NCBI GenBank assembly: GCA_013400975.1
Contig: WBMZ01011909.1
Location: 62,001-126,000 of the forward strand
Direction of reading: 5' to 3'
DNA from: Atrichornis clamosus
Lineage: Eukaryota; Chordata; Aves; Passeriformes; Menuridae
Length of the DNA stretch: 64,000 nt
The position numbers were made by a program, and so were the translations under genes. Position 1 is the stretch's first letter. Every line of letters begins with the position of its first letter. Below the pieces are notes generated by a model, which was not told the DNA's origin, did not search any database, and worked only from the letters and a program-made list of their open reading frames with translations. Positions 51,521 through 64,000 of the stretch are shown here, in pieces.

Positions 51521-52590
51521 TTTGTCACCTGAGTACAAAAAGCAGAACATACTGATGTGCAGATTAATCCTTTGAAGGGAAATAGATAGAATTATCTCTG
51601 AGAGTTACGGGTGGATAAATGGATCGGTAAAGTGTCATATATTACATGCAGAATATATACGTGAGGTACAAACAAACTGTGAGGAAAACACAAGTCTAGA
51701 AAATAGAACTGCAGCATCTCGAGGCAGAGAAGATTAAAGTAGTTCTTCCAGCCATTCTATTTCAATGAATTATTGTATATATAAATCCATTTGCACTGGA
51801 AGTTGGAGAGGCCATTTGTTTCACAAATACTAGTGTTATCCCAGGAAACAGAAATGGGATTGTGAAATTGGTTATTAAAAATTACACTTTTGGGTTTAAG
51901 AAACTCAAGTCCAAGGGACCACACACCGTCTAATTCTGGGAGTCAAATTAGCATTCTGTTGAAATGGCTTTTGCCAGACAGGACACTACACTTGGCTGCT
52001 TTAAACTACATGCTGGATAACAAACCTTATTGTCCTCAGTCCATCTCCACAGGATGTCAAATTCAAGATTTCTTTGCAGCACAAGTAGAATGGGATGCTG
52101 CTGCCACAGGACAGGGTGGTTTCTGCTGCTGCATCACAGTTGTGATGGAGACTCTCGAGCTACCTCTGGTCCTGCTCTCTCTAGAGGAGCAGCCGCAGTA
52201 CAGGGACCTTCCCTGTCTGCAGTAGCAGCCACCAGTCTGGCTTGCTGGGGCACTGCTGCAGGCAAAATAGATGGAGAAGCAAAACTCACATCCCAGCCAT
52301 TTACTTGCTTTGCTTATGACTGGAGCTGTTCCTGCTTCAAGAAGGCAAATAGTCTGGGGAGACAGGACAGTGCTTTTGATGGTTGATTGCATACTGACAT
52401 AGCCTGATCTTTAATTTGTAATATTAACTAGAAATGCAAGTTAGAGTTGGCTGAAAACTGCTTAAATCACAGGAGAGTCAAGCAAGGTTGCTGATCCTCT
52501 TGCAATGATGGGAAATGAGTTCTTAATATGAAAGAAAAATTAATTCATAAATACCTTTTCCCAGATTAACACCCAGAAAAGATCTCAAAA

Positions 52591-52614
52591 TATTTTTCTC
52601 AGTATTTTTCTCAA
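52591..52614 (+). repeat. Tandem duplication of a 12-base T-rich unit
   Basis: The unit tatttttctcag is followed directly by tatttttctcaa, a single mismatch. This is a minor local duplication. Confidence 0.7.
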
Positions 52615-55460
52615 AATACATTTTAACTTGAGAAGAAAATGGAGCATCCCCATTTGCCGTGTGCTAAGACTTTTTGAAGTCAGCAGTCTTTTGGCAGCTT
52701 TACTCTGAAACCAAACCATCAAAACGTGCTTGAAATAAGAGATGTGCTGAGTGTTTTCTGATTTTCTTTCACCCATCCCTATAAGAGATCCCCAGGCCAC
52801 ATAAGGAGAAAAGGAACCAGCTGAGAAATGGCACACAGAGTGTTCTGATTGGAAACTTACACTTCTACATGTACCAAAAAACTGGGGCAGTCAGTTGTGT
52901 CAATCTTAGGCAATTCAGTACACAGAAACCAGCTCTTTTCCTGGTGCTTTCGATTCTTGAAAAGTTTCAGCTAAGTTTTTGTTAACTCTGCTGACCTCAG
53001 AAGGCATTACACTACTTTAGGGTACACTTGTTCTTTTCTTCTTGAATAATACACTAATTTGATTTATGTTTTACTATGCTTAGCCTTTTGTTGATTGATA
53101 TGCTTTTCCATGACAATGTGGAGATGTTCTGGTTACAGTTAAATAACATAAAATATATGGACACGATACATTCCTGTGCTGCTGTCACTTACTCTAATTT
53201 TACATGATCAAAATAGCTACACTAGCAGACAAGCACCAAAGATGTACTGAATCAAGCATACAAGCAAAGCAGAAAACATAATATTTTTAAAGAGATATGA
53301 AATTACTTTGATGTATTATCTAAACTATGATACAGTGTATGTTTTTCACTGAAATTAAAGATTTATATAATGTGATACAAATCCCACGTAAGGAGCATAA
53401 AATTTACTTAGGACAAAGGCTAAAAAGACATTAGATCTACATTTTTAAAGATCTGTTGTTAATTTTACTAATAATTTTCTCCAAATTTGCCCTTTTGAAA
53501 GTAAAGGTGACAGTTATAGGTGCTATTTTTTGTATTCTTCTATGTAGCATAAGCTGAGCCAGCTTGAGTTTACTCAGACCAAAGTAATTTTCAATGTTCA
53601 CCTTCTTTCTATATCTTCACCATGTCACAAAATCTAGTATAAAACATGAACATCTCTCATTAGTTCTGTGAGTGGATAAGAAGCCTGCCATATATTAAGA
53701 TATCAAAATTGAAGCAAAATTGTTAGGGAGTAAACAGTCATCTTCCTGCTCAGTGTCCACTGTCTGATGTAATGAGGATGGTGGACTGACATGCTGCCTA
53801 CATTCCTTACGTGATTTGTGGAAAGAGGTGCTATCGAAGCAGAGCAAAAAAATGGATACTTGTATAAAACTGTGTTAAAATTTAGACTTCCAGTTTTGTT
53901 TGTTTTGCCAACCCAACATCCTGCACTTTTGTCTCTTTGCTCTTGTAGTCTTCTATCCAGACTGAGCTGCCTATTAATATATTAATTGAGACTAAGTTAA
54001 TTTATTTGGCTTTCTTTACAACACTTTACCATTCATAGCTTGTGATATACTTCTTGTGGTAATATATGAGTGAACTATAAGGTGCTTTCACATAGGAAAG
54101 AGATTATTACCTCCCCCTGTTGTGGACTGAGGGCTCAAGTTATGCTCTCCCAGTCTGTTCCTTCCCTGGGGGTCTCTTCCCTTGTCCCAGTGTAAGTTCT
54201 TCTTGGCAGTGCTCCCAAGGGATTTCATCTGGCCTACAACCTCCGTGCTATAAGCTCCTGCATGACTCCCAGGAGAGAGGATGGCATGCAGTCCTTCTCT
54301 GCAAGTGGGAAAAGTGGCATTGTCCTCCGAACAGAAAACGTGGTCACCAAGTTAGAAGTTGTGTAAGGGAAACGGGGGAGTGACTGTTTCTGAAACTTAT
54401 TAAGATCCTGTGTTCAGGCAACATACATTTTATTATAACTGGATCTTACCATGAGTAATATTTCCTAATTAACCACAGGGATTCGTGAGCTTTGCAGACT
54501 GAAAGACTGAGCATAGGAAATGTCCCAGGTCTGTTTTTAATAAAATTTATGTCCTTATGAATTGCTTGCTTTTGCAAAAAGTTTCAGGAGTAGCTAGTCT
54601 TAGGAATTACCCAGGGGGTGTAAAGATACTTCCAGTTACATACTTGTAACATCTCTGGAGTCATACCTGTGTTAGTTAGAAAAGAATTATTTCTGCAGAA
54701 CTAGAGCATGCTTCTGCGTGGACATGGGAATGGTGGATGATCTCATTATCTCTGTCCTCCTTAGATCTATTCTAAGGCTTTTCAAGTTCATTGGGGACTG
54801 TATTTCCAGTCCATGTAGACCCTGGTGGGTCCTGAATCCAGAAACGGAACTTTTGCACACAGATGAGGATGGACTTGCAATAATGGAAACCTTCAGCTCT
54901 TGAAAAAGGTTTTTTTTTTAAGTATTCCCTAACAGAAAACACTTTTTTTCCTGGTGTGGATCAGGCTGATTTTGACTGTGCAGGCATACAGAGACACAGA
55001 CACACAGAGTGAAGGACTTAGGGGCTCTCAGCATACGCTCTGTGTTAAAAACATGGCAGCAAAGGCTGTGTAGACAGGTACAGGGTGAACGTGTGTGCTC
55101 GTGCAGATGACAGTATCAAGGAGGGCAGCAGAAGAAATTGGAGCACGGAGACCAAATTTACACTGGGTCAGATCAGGGCTATGTGTCAATCAACCTCACA
55201 GCCCTACACAGGACAAAAAAGGGCAGCATTTGGCAGAGCTAATGCACAAGAAGGTGTGACTGGAGTACACATTTTAACATCTTTCTTTTTCATGGCATAT
55301 TTGTGTAAAGAAGCATATTACAGCTAGGAGATATATGTTTTCCTGGCTTGTGGCTATTATCCAGAAGGAATATACTGTTTCTGAAAATTAGGCAGTGGCT
55401 ACTTCAAATACAACTATAGTAATCAAAACCTTTAAAAATTTGTGCTGGATTTTTTCTTCT

Positions 55461-55522
55461 CAAAACCAAACCAAAACCAAACAAAAAGAAAAAAAGAAAA
55501 AAAAAGCTTTTTCTTTCTTTCT
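55461..55522. repeat. A-rich run turning into a T-rich run around an AAGCTT centre
   Basis: A purine-rich strand (caaaccaaaacc, then aaaaagaaaaaaagaaa) changes at aagctt into tttctttctttctt. The two halves are roughly complementary and could form an imperfect hairpin. The overlapping Lys/Phe-rich open frames come from this composition and are not genes. Confidence 0.7.
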
Positions 55523-58500
55523 TCATTTGGTGGTGAACTAGTGATCCAAGTGCACTTTTGTGATCCTGTTGTGGAGTCACTGATGACACCAGAAGTCAAA
55601 GTGGCTCTGTTTATGTGTCTGTGCCAGTGCATCGGAGTAGTGAGGAGCTCTGTGCAGTGGGCACCTGCTGAGCCAAAGATTTCAGATGAATAGCACCCAT
55701 ATTGATTTGCCTATAATGGAGTGGAAAAGAAAAATGTCCAGGTTTTGTTGCAGGTATTTTCATGGGGTATTAAATTGGTGGATTAGTTGCAAACAGCAGT
55801 ACTGATAAAGTCTCCTGTCCATCTTGATGGTTGGGCCTTTCTATTAAAATGACACATAAATAACCTATTATGTCCCCCACCCATGGAAATTCAAATGCAC
55901 CTGTCAACTTGATAAAGCACTTGCCTGGAGGGAAGCATTGTTTACATTTTCACTCCATTCTTCAGAAAAAGTGAGATTCTAATTATTTTTCCCACTGTAA
56001 ATTAATGCTGACTATGATGGTTAGCATATCTCTGTATTGTTATATCTATGCAAAAGTTAAATAATAGAACTGATCCATCATGTATTATGCAATGTGCATT
56101 TTTATGACAGGCTTCCCTCTGATCTTATTATGCCTTTCTTCACAAATACTTACTTTTTTTTTCCTGTAGCAGCTGGGGGAATCTTTGTTGACTGCTGGTT
56201 CAGAAGTTGAAATCTGTCCTGTGTGAAAAGAAAAATGCAATTTACATGTATGCTGGATGCTGAACTCTTCTATATCTTCCAAGAAGGAAAAATAAGGATA
56301 TAAAAGTATATGCCATTAATAATAAGCTTAATTATAATAGACAATTGGTCACAGTACACTAAACCATTTTTCTACGAACCAAGCACATCAAATTCAGTGA
56401 TACAGTACAATTGTTTCTGGATATCTCAGTAACTTTTAATTCAGGAAAAGTAAACTAGTTAATGTGAAATCAAATATGAACAGAATCTTTCTTGCGCATA
56501 TAAAATCACACCACACCTATGCCCAAAACTTGAAGCTGTAACGTAAACCATTTCTTAGGGTTCCTAGCAGTTTTTTTTACTTTGTTTGTAAATTAATTTT
56601 TTTTGTGTGCATTCCACAGTTCCTGCTTGAACTGAAGGCAAAACTGCTGAAATACCACAAAGGGGCTGTTTTTGCAATAGTGTGTTACAAGTGGAAAATA
56701 TTATTGTGAGAAGAATTCTTGCTATCTGGTTTCTTAACTGAAGCAGGGAGAAAGACTTTGCTGAGAGGCTCGTGGTACGCTCAGAGAGCCCCGGGGGGCA
56801 GTCTGATCTTGCAAGTCACTTTTGCAAGGTTTGCAGACCAAACTAGTGTGCATACCCCGTTGAAGGCTCATGCAATCTGTCCTGAACCTTTCACTCTTTG
56901 TCTACCTGCTACAATGGATTTCCATTCCTGGATTTCTAGAGAAGCATCAGTGCCAGGCATGGTTAAAATGTTTGCAAGAGCCAAAAAAAACCCCTGGCAC
57001 GGGAAAAAGAAGGAGTAAACTGACAACAAGGAAATACCTTAGCAATTGAGGCACTTTTGGATTAGTTTCTGATGAGCTTGCAATTGGGATGCTGGCCCTG
57101 TGGAGGCAGTGAAAACAGCCTTGGGGTGAAGATGGCAGAGGGGATGAAATGAGAATGGGGAATGCCAATCTTGATCACAAAGGAATACCCGAACCTCTGC
57201 CAATCTTCATTTTCTTACTTCCCTTCTTTTCTAGAATGAAAGCAGCCATGGATTTAATGCCATGGAACTTCAAATGCTTACACAAATATGTCAATCCCTT
57301 CCACTACTCTCCATCCTGCCAGGGAGGTGGTTGTGAAAGTTTTTTCCACCAATTCTTCCTCCAAGGCCTACCTCTGCAGTGATGTCTGCAAGAAAGGATC
57401 TGATTGCTGGTGATTATTTGGAAAATCAGATAAGATAATTTATGGACAGTTAAAGTAAATAGCCACATAAATGTGCTCTGATCCCAACATAGGTTGTTAA
57501 CTCTTTGTTCTGTGGACAGCCCATATCCACCTGTCTCTACAGCTGCTGGAGCAAAGGGGCTGCAGCGTGAGCAAGAGACTCTAGATGCTTCTGTGGTAAA
57601 TGTTTGTTAAAAATTAACATCTGTGACGGAGTAGTCAGTATCTCATTAGGGTTACTGAAAGATCAGAGCAAAAATAACAGTATTTCTAAAAGAGGCTCTA
57701 AACATTCTAAAATGTTTTACTAAAAGTATTGAAGTTTGCTTTTCTCTTTCACCTTCATTTTCCTAACCTTCTTTCATCTGGTTCAAAAGAAAGCTGGGTC
57801 TACACAGGCACATTGGGAAAATTTTGAGTCTTAGTAAAACCTTACAGACATTTTGCTAATGTTTGAAGAAAAAAAAAAGAAAAAATAATTTAAAATCCAG
57901 ACTTGATCAGATACCCAATCAAAGACACACTCCACAAGAACACCATTCACTCTATGCTCAACCTCACTGGCTCAAGGGTACACTATTCCACTGCCTTCAC
58001 AGGAGGAAATCTTCTGAAGCGGAAGAAGGTGGAACTAGAAGCCACTACTACAATGTATTTAGGTTTTAAGTTCTCAGCTGATTTACTGTCCATGTAGTGA
58101 TTCAGATTTAAAAATGATTTTTAGTTGCCAGAAACAGATCTGTCCATCTGATGTAAGTCACAGGTGAATAAAAGCATGTCTCATACCCAGACATACATCT
58201 TGAATGCACGTGGTCTTGGACAAGTTGAATGAAATCTGTGAACACAGACTAGTTTCTTTTAACTATCTTTTCTCTGCATTTAATCAGTTCCAAACAGTAA
58301 AAATAAAATCAAATGCTCATTGCCAATAAATTAATTGACAAATTTAGCTCTGTTGTTTTCCATTAACAAATTATTTTTGAACTGCATTGTTATTTGCAGA
58401 GCTGTCAGGGTTATTTTCACAAATTTTTGCAGAATGTCTTCTATGAATAAATTTTATCCCATAAGATGAACTGCTCCATGGATCTATTTACTATTTGTTG

Positions 58501-59545
58501 TTTCTGGTGTATTTTTGGTCACCAAAGTCATATAGTATTATTTCTGCTTTCTGACTGCATTACATTTGTAAACACATGAGTAATGAGTAACAAATGTTGA
58601 TGAGCAGATAATGAACAGCAGACACTCTTATTTACACAGATATGCCCTTGTATGCATTAAAATCCTGACTTCCATAGGGAAAATAACTTTTCCTAAACAC
58701 TTTTGTATATAAAATCCTGTCTGTCTGAAGTTACTGAAGATGCTTTCTTAAGTAACTGATTCCAGCATCTCTTATAAAATTTGGGAAATGAGGCATGGAG
58801 AGAGATTTCTCTTGCCCAACTGAACTAAACCCATTCTGGACTTGGAATACAGCAGGATTCTTTGGAATAGGAAGGAAATATATTTTATATCCTTTCCTTA
58901 GGGTGAATCAATGGACAAAGACACTGCTGTGCACAAGGAATTGCAAGAAAGCTGTGGCCTTTAATTTTCACTCACTAAGGTTTTTGCTGCATTGAATATC
59001 AGTTTTCCTTGACTTAATTCTTGAGATGACATTATTTTTTCCCAAATTTATTATTGTTTGGAAGAGACTATTTCTACATTTGTATATTTTTTATGGATGA
59101 CTGAAGTGTGGAGACTTAAAGCTGCAAAAGATTTAGATCTGAAAAGATGGGATTGTGAGCAGCAGACTACAAAAGCAATGGGTGTACTTTGGCTAAGAAA
59201 TATGTGGCTGCGCTTTGTAATATCTAAAAGCAGGAGATGAAAATCTTTGTCTAGAAAAGATCTGCATTGCTGTTCACTGGATGTATCCATAAATATGATG
59301 CTATGGCAAATCAGAAACAAAAAGACCCATTGCTGTTCCCTAGTTTTATGGTGCTAAGCAGCTTTCCATAAATCTATTCTGGGATTTCTCCATAGTCATT
59401 TACAAAGAGGCTATTCTCTGTATATGTTTTTTTTTTTCCTCGTTTATTCTGTCCATGTCACTTTATTAAATAAATCAGGGAAGACTGCAACAACAATGCT
59501 TCAGGCATTTGTAATTTGACTGAAACAAACAATTCCTGGATACTA

Positions 59546-59571
59546 CTGGTCCATTATGCTGGTCCATTATG
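59546..59571 (+). repeat. Perfect tandem duplication of a 13-base unit
   Basis: The unit ctggtccattatg occurs twice in direct succession without a mismatch, just before the CpG-retaining segment near 59.6 kb. Confidence 0.85.
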
Positions 59572-59614
59572 TTCATGAATGGGGGTGATCTAGAAACAAG
59601 TTATCTCTCTGTAG

Positions 59615-59885
59615 AGTTACTACGGGCAGTTGTAGACGGGGGTGTCACACTGGTTCGAGGACATTTGTTGCACGTCCGGCTCTCTCAGTCAGGGTACGGC
59701 TGATCTGCCAGGTGTGCCTGGCACAGGTCCTCTGCCAACAGCCCACCAAAGGCCTTTGCTCTCCTGAAACATTTACATGCCTTGTTATTGCCCCAGGCAT
59801 GACAGAACATGCTATCACCCCACCAAAGTATGCTGTCTGTGTATAAATAAGTGCTTCATGGATGTAAGGGTTAAATACAAGGAGC
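59615..59885. other. CpG-retaining segment, possibly an old LTR or other repeat fragment
   Basis: The first 90 bases carry several CpGs (tacgggcag, gtagacgggg, ggttcgagg, gcacgtccggc, gtacggctg), and the whole piece is richer in G+C than its flanks. Read on the minus strand it has a tatttatacacagac word that could be a TATA-like element, followed by GC-rich sequence, which is why an LTR came to mind. I cannot see clear TG...CA ends or a target-site duplication, and no viral coding sequence is present. Identity stays open. Confidence 0.25.
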
Positions 59886-60959
59886 ACTGGTGTGGCTTTC
59901 TCATGGTGGTATGATTTTTGGCAGTCCTAATAGCTTTTCTTGGTCATGCCTTTGCTTGCCATCTCTCCAATTTCATGATTTATCCAAACTGAGTCAGTTT
60001 TCATGCCTTGTACCCCATCCTTCCTACAGTGTCTTGGAAACCTTCTCCACTGTCACAGCTAATTCTGCATGAGGTTCAGTGATAGTCTCACTTGAACCTC
60101 GATGCCACCAAGGTGCCTTTGACACACACAGGAAGGATTTTTTTAGACATTTCCATGTAAGTTTTTTTTTTTTACCAGAGTTGCTGGCAAGGCTTTTTGC
60201 AACAGTTTGTCAGAAACGGCGTTTGTAATGCTTAAGGGGTGCTGTGCTTTCCTCAGAGGTTAGCACTAGCCAGCTTTTGTTTTTTTAATTGTAAAGCTAC
60301 ACTGGTTTAACAAAGATTGCCTCCAGGACAGTAATTCCCATATTTACAACTCTTACCACAGAAAATGCACTTACTATGTTTATGAAAGTTACTTGAAGTA
60401 AATACAGCACCCTTGACTTTTGATGTCTTTTTTTTCCTATAATTTCCACACTTTTGCCCTTTTAACTAAATTTAGCAGCTTGTAACTTTTGCTAATTATT
60501 TGTCATGACCAGCTCTCAGTTCCTCCCATTGTCAACTGGTCAATTTGGTCCGTTTTGCTCATTTAATGTATTTGCTTTGAATGCTGTTTTCAAAGTATTT
60601 TTTAATACATTTTGCAATGCAAGAAACTGGAATTGATTCACATGACATTGCTACTAATAATGCTGCAAGCAGATAAGAATCAGTACTACTAATAATTAAG
60701 TGTTTGGACTCCCCCGCATATTCCTCAGCTTTTTAAAAAGAACTTTTTTATGCTGATGTCTTTTTTTTAAAACACTGCAAGTCAGTTTTCCTCTCATTCT
60801 CACTGTAGCTCAGGAAATCTGAGGGTATATTCTTTCCTTTCTTCTTTCACAAAAGCTGTCAAACAATAGAAAACATCATAGTACCTTTAAACACTAGCAT
60901 GGCATTTTCTGTACCCTGACCTTGAAAATATTGGTAATTTTAATTGGCTATGCCTCAAT

Positions 60960-61005
60960 TCTGTAATATATTTATAAATATAAATTTATTAATAAATTTC
61001 TGTTT
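60960..61005. repeat. AT-rich low-complexity sequence
   Basis: This is a run of A and T words (atatatttataaatataaat) with an aataaa inside. It is not accompanied by a recognisable transcript end, so I do not call a polyadenylation site. Confidence 0.5.
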
Positions 61006-61479
61006 AAAATGTTATTGTGCTCTACTTCAATAACATTTCTGTACACTTGGTATGACATGATATAGTTATACATTTGTATTTGTACTTACAAATGTATTGT
61101 CTTTTTTTTCTGGGCTATGTACTGTAATTTTTAAAGTATTGACATAATTTACCTTTTTTGTATGAGATGCGTGTTCCACTCTTTTAAAAACCTGTGTATT
61201 TTTACGTCACAGTGTACGCTAAAGGAGCAGTGATTGAAATCATTGTTGTCAAGGAAGAAAGTATTAAAATTATTAATAAGACTAAAACCCACATGAGACT
61301 TACTGAATCATCTGATCTGACCTAAATTCGTGACCCTTCCTACCAGTTCTTCCCTTCGCATACTTGCACAAAGATAGGAGGACTAAAAGGGGAAAAAAAT
61401 GCCAACATAATAAAGGCCAGTGAAAACTGTACATTTGCGTTAGGTCAATGTAACATTTTATGATTATAATAATATAAAC

Positions 61480-61770
61480 AAATAAACTATAAGGGCATTC
61501 ATATCAGACCTCATTTCAAGTTGAACTATTATAAAGCGATTAACAGCCTCACACTCCCGCTTTAATTAAGTTATGTTGTGAAATATTCAGCATTTGAACC
61601 TGTTCTGGCCTGCCTCTTTTATCATTGAATTATCGTCCTTAATGTGTTTTTCTGCTGAAAGATGAATTTCATTTAAGGATTGCTGTACACTGCTCTGGCA
61701 TTTTGTGGTTTCTTGTCAGCCCTTGTGAATCTAGATCATTGCTAACTTCAGTTTCTCTGACATGTCCTAT
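61480..61770. promoter_or_regulatory. Candidate conserved non-coding element
   Basis: This complex sequence has ordered site-like words (gctttaattaagttatg, cattgaattatcgtcctt, tttcatttaaggattgc) and retained CpGs (aagcgatt, ctcccgc, atcgtcc) in an AT-rich setting. It has the look of a vertebrate developmental enhancer, but only comparison with other genomes can show this. Confidence 0.25.
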
Positions 61771-64000
61771 ATGCACAGTCTCTTGACTAGCCTGTCTCGG
61801 TGGATTTATTAACTCATATTGTATTCCTGTAGAAATGAATGGACATTTTTGATTAACTTAATGATAGAAATTTCAGATGACAGTAGAATTTACTTTTGGA
61901 GCTTACTTCAGGTTATGTAGGCCACAGCAGCTCTCTAGTGACCTATCACTTCACAGAAATGTGTTTTGAGAGTTTCAAGGCAGTGGACATCTGTCTGCCA
62001 AATACTTGCATACGGTGCTAGCAAAGAAGGGTCCTTCCGTGCTGGGGTCTCTAAATCCACAGCCACAACCAGTGCCACTCTTTCCTTTCCTGGGATTGGA
62101 ATTCAACTCTTATATCCTTCCACATATTGAGGAGTCTGCCTTCAGGCAAACTCACACTACCAGTTGACTTTGAGGAAGGGTCAACGAGTGATGCTCCGGC
62201 CAAGGACCCTGTTTCCTTCCTTTCTAATTGTGCCTATCCCAGACCAAGGCTGTGCAACTCAGCACAGTTTTGGAGGTGCCTTTTTCCTCTCGCTTGTCAG
62301 ATGATCAATCTGTGCTATTTTAGGGTGGGGAGGGGGAGGACATGTGGATCAATAGTGTTGTGTTCTCTTGGCTAGTCACATGAAAGCCCTGAGAGGGAGT
62401 TCACCAGGTCTTTAAATGTGACACCCAGGTCAGGTGGGTTTGTGTACTCCCATTACCCTGCAGAACTGTCTGCTTTCGGGGAGGTGGCAAGGCAGAGGCT
62501 GCTGGTGTCATACTTGGTTCCATATTGATATGGTGCCACAGGGAGGACTCCCAGGGTCAGGATCTTCCAAAGGAGGTCTTTGCCAAAGGTGAAGGTTTGC
62601 TCAAGCACAAAGAGTTGAGTGACATGGCTTTGGTTTCCTGCACAGTAATTTTTTGTTGTGAATTACACTCCACTCTGGCACTGATTGAAAAAATAGGTGG
62701 TAATTTATTTGTGTGAAGGTAGTCGAAGGTCCGTGGTCTCCTCTGTGCTGAACATACACAGAATGCATATCTTTGCCCCCGAGCTCACAGATCAAACAGG
62801 CAAATCAGAGCTGCAAAGAAGGACATGGTTTTCACATCCATGGCTTGCAAAACACATAGTACATAAGCCCCCTATGAGTTCGTAGGGAAAACACACAAGA
62901 AGAGCAAGCAGATTCAGTGAAAATGAGATAAGATGAAGGTCAGAGAAGAAGCAGGGGAAGGCATGGGACTGATTCAGGAGGAAGGAGAACACTTTGAAGA
63001 AAGGAAGCTAGTGATACAGGGCAAAATGCCTCTAGCATGAAAGGAGGATCACAACAGAGATGATCCTGTTTGCTGAGTTTCTGAGCTGGGTCTCCCAGCC
63101 ATTTGCCGTCTCTGAAGTCATAGATCAGGCAGGAGACTCAAGGCCAGGGAAGGGCTTGGCGCTCTTGGATTGGAAAGGTCAGAAGTTTTGGTTGAGACAC
63201 TGGGATGAGAGAGGAAGGTAACCATGGCAGGGACTTTGTTCCCATTTCACAGACTGTGGTGTGGCAGCTCTCGCAGCTGCTTGCCCATGCTCTAGACAAC
63301 ATTGTCCCAATGGAAGTTGCTTTCCTGCTTTCACGAGAGCATTGGCCACCTTAATTCTTATGGAGCACTCTGTAATGCAGGCATGTAAAACACTTATGTG
63401 GTAGACAGAATAAAATGCAGGGCTTGTCCTTATGGCTGCTGTGTGTTCCTAACAAGTTGTCCTGAAAGAAAGCCTTTTAACCCAAGAGACTTTGGTGTGG
63501 AAAATTCAGAATGCACCTATTTTACCTTAAATTTCATGTGACCTTTTCTTGTTCTAAAATGTCAAAAATTGATTAGGACTGATGCAAATGAAAGCTGGCG
63601 CTAAAATGAAGTATCCTATTGTTCTGTTGTTCCTGAAAAAGAGTTGGAGATAATTTCCTATACGTATTCTTGCTTTCTTAATTCACCTAAAACAAATCTT
63701 CTCCTAAGGCAGTTTCTCAGAATAGCACCATGCACGTCAGGATTGTGGCATTGGCACACTGTGCTAGTTATGGGATTCCTCATAACACGTAAGAACAGCT
63801 GAGGAAACGTGAACTGGAACACAAGCAAACTGAGCTAAACCTGTCTTTTCCCTAGTGAGGGGAAAAATTTGTATCTGGTAATTTCTGAGATCTCTTGTAA
63901 GAATCTAAGGTCTTAATTCCAGCAAAAAGTAAACACAAAACTATGCAAAAGAAGGTTTTCATGTGTCTGTCTTAAAAGAGATCTTTTATTTAGCTAGCAA

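Larger units (their letters stand above)
33571..64000. other. Non-coding stretch downstream of exon D, probably one very long intron
   Basis: Exon D ends at a strong donor in phase 0, so transcription must continue, but no convincing next exon is seen to the right edge. Two weak candidates (36124 and 57235) are discussed in the findings. The stretch is AT-rich and repeat-poor apart from two CR1 pieces and short simple repeats. Several blocks look unusually rich in TAAT/ATTA and other binding-site-like words, as in conserved non-coding elements near developmental genes. There is no CpG island and no polyadenylation context that I can tie to this gene. It could instead include a 3' end plus intergenic DNA if an exon was missed. 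Confidence 0.55.

Noticed and set aside
52030..52392. Overlapping frames of 118 and 109 codons on opposite strands
   Set aside because: A local GC rise keeps several frames open; no domain or splice context was found.
1..64000. tRNA, rRNA, CRISPR arrays, prokaryotic operons or viral genes
   Set aside because: I saw none. The sequence organisation is that of a vertebrate intron-rich locus.

Overview
This is vertebrate nuclear DNA, almost certainly from a bird. It is AT-rich and gene-poor. It carries two CR1 LINE remnants whose sequence and terminal repeats match the avian CR1 type, has no recognisable mammalian SINEs, and contains one long CT microsatellite with an assembly gap. No bacterial, viral or organellar features are visible. 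Most open frames are short, lack a family signature and are best read as chance.

The only protein-coding signal I can support is a plus-strand spliced gene of which four internal exons fall in the window: 22397-22615, 24444-24696, 28086-28249 and 33411-33570. Acceptors and donors are canonical (gtaagt, gtgagt, gtatgt, gtgagt). The phases chain exactly (2, 0, 2, 0), and the joined frame is open for 265 residues. It encodes part of a multi-pass membrane protein: an N-terminal hydrophilic stretch, about four hydrophobic helices, then a charged probably cytosolic tail. I do not recognise the family securely. My best guess is OFCC1 (ojoplano), which is known as a vertebrate transmembrane protein gene in a large conserved desert; this is a hypothesis, so no symbol is assigned. 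Neither end of the gene is seen. The first 22 kb is upstream intron or flank, and the last 30 kb is probably one very long intron.

Layout: 1-22396 is non-coding with a hairpin, a GC-richer island near 5 kb, the CT microsatellite with 160 N at 13202-13361, and some enhancer-like AT-rich stretches. 22397-33570 is the exon cluster with three introns (1.8, 3.4 and 5.2 kb). 33571-64000 is non-coding, with TAAT-rich candidate regulatory blocks (about 36.5-38.5, 41.5-42.1 and 61.5-61.8 kb), a CpG-retaining segment at 37.1-37.3 kb, CR1 copies in opposite orientations at 46.5-47.1 and 51.3-51.5 kb, several short tandem duplications, and a CpG-retaining segment near 59.6-59.9 kb that may be an old LTR piece.

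If the exons do belong to OFCC1, the non-coding blocks would be natural candidates for long-range control of a neighbouring developmental gene such as TFAP2A. This is inference and needs comparative alignment.
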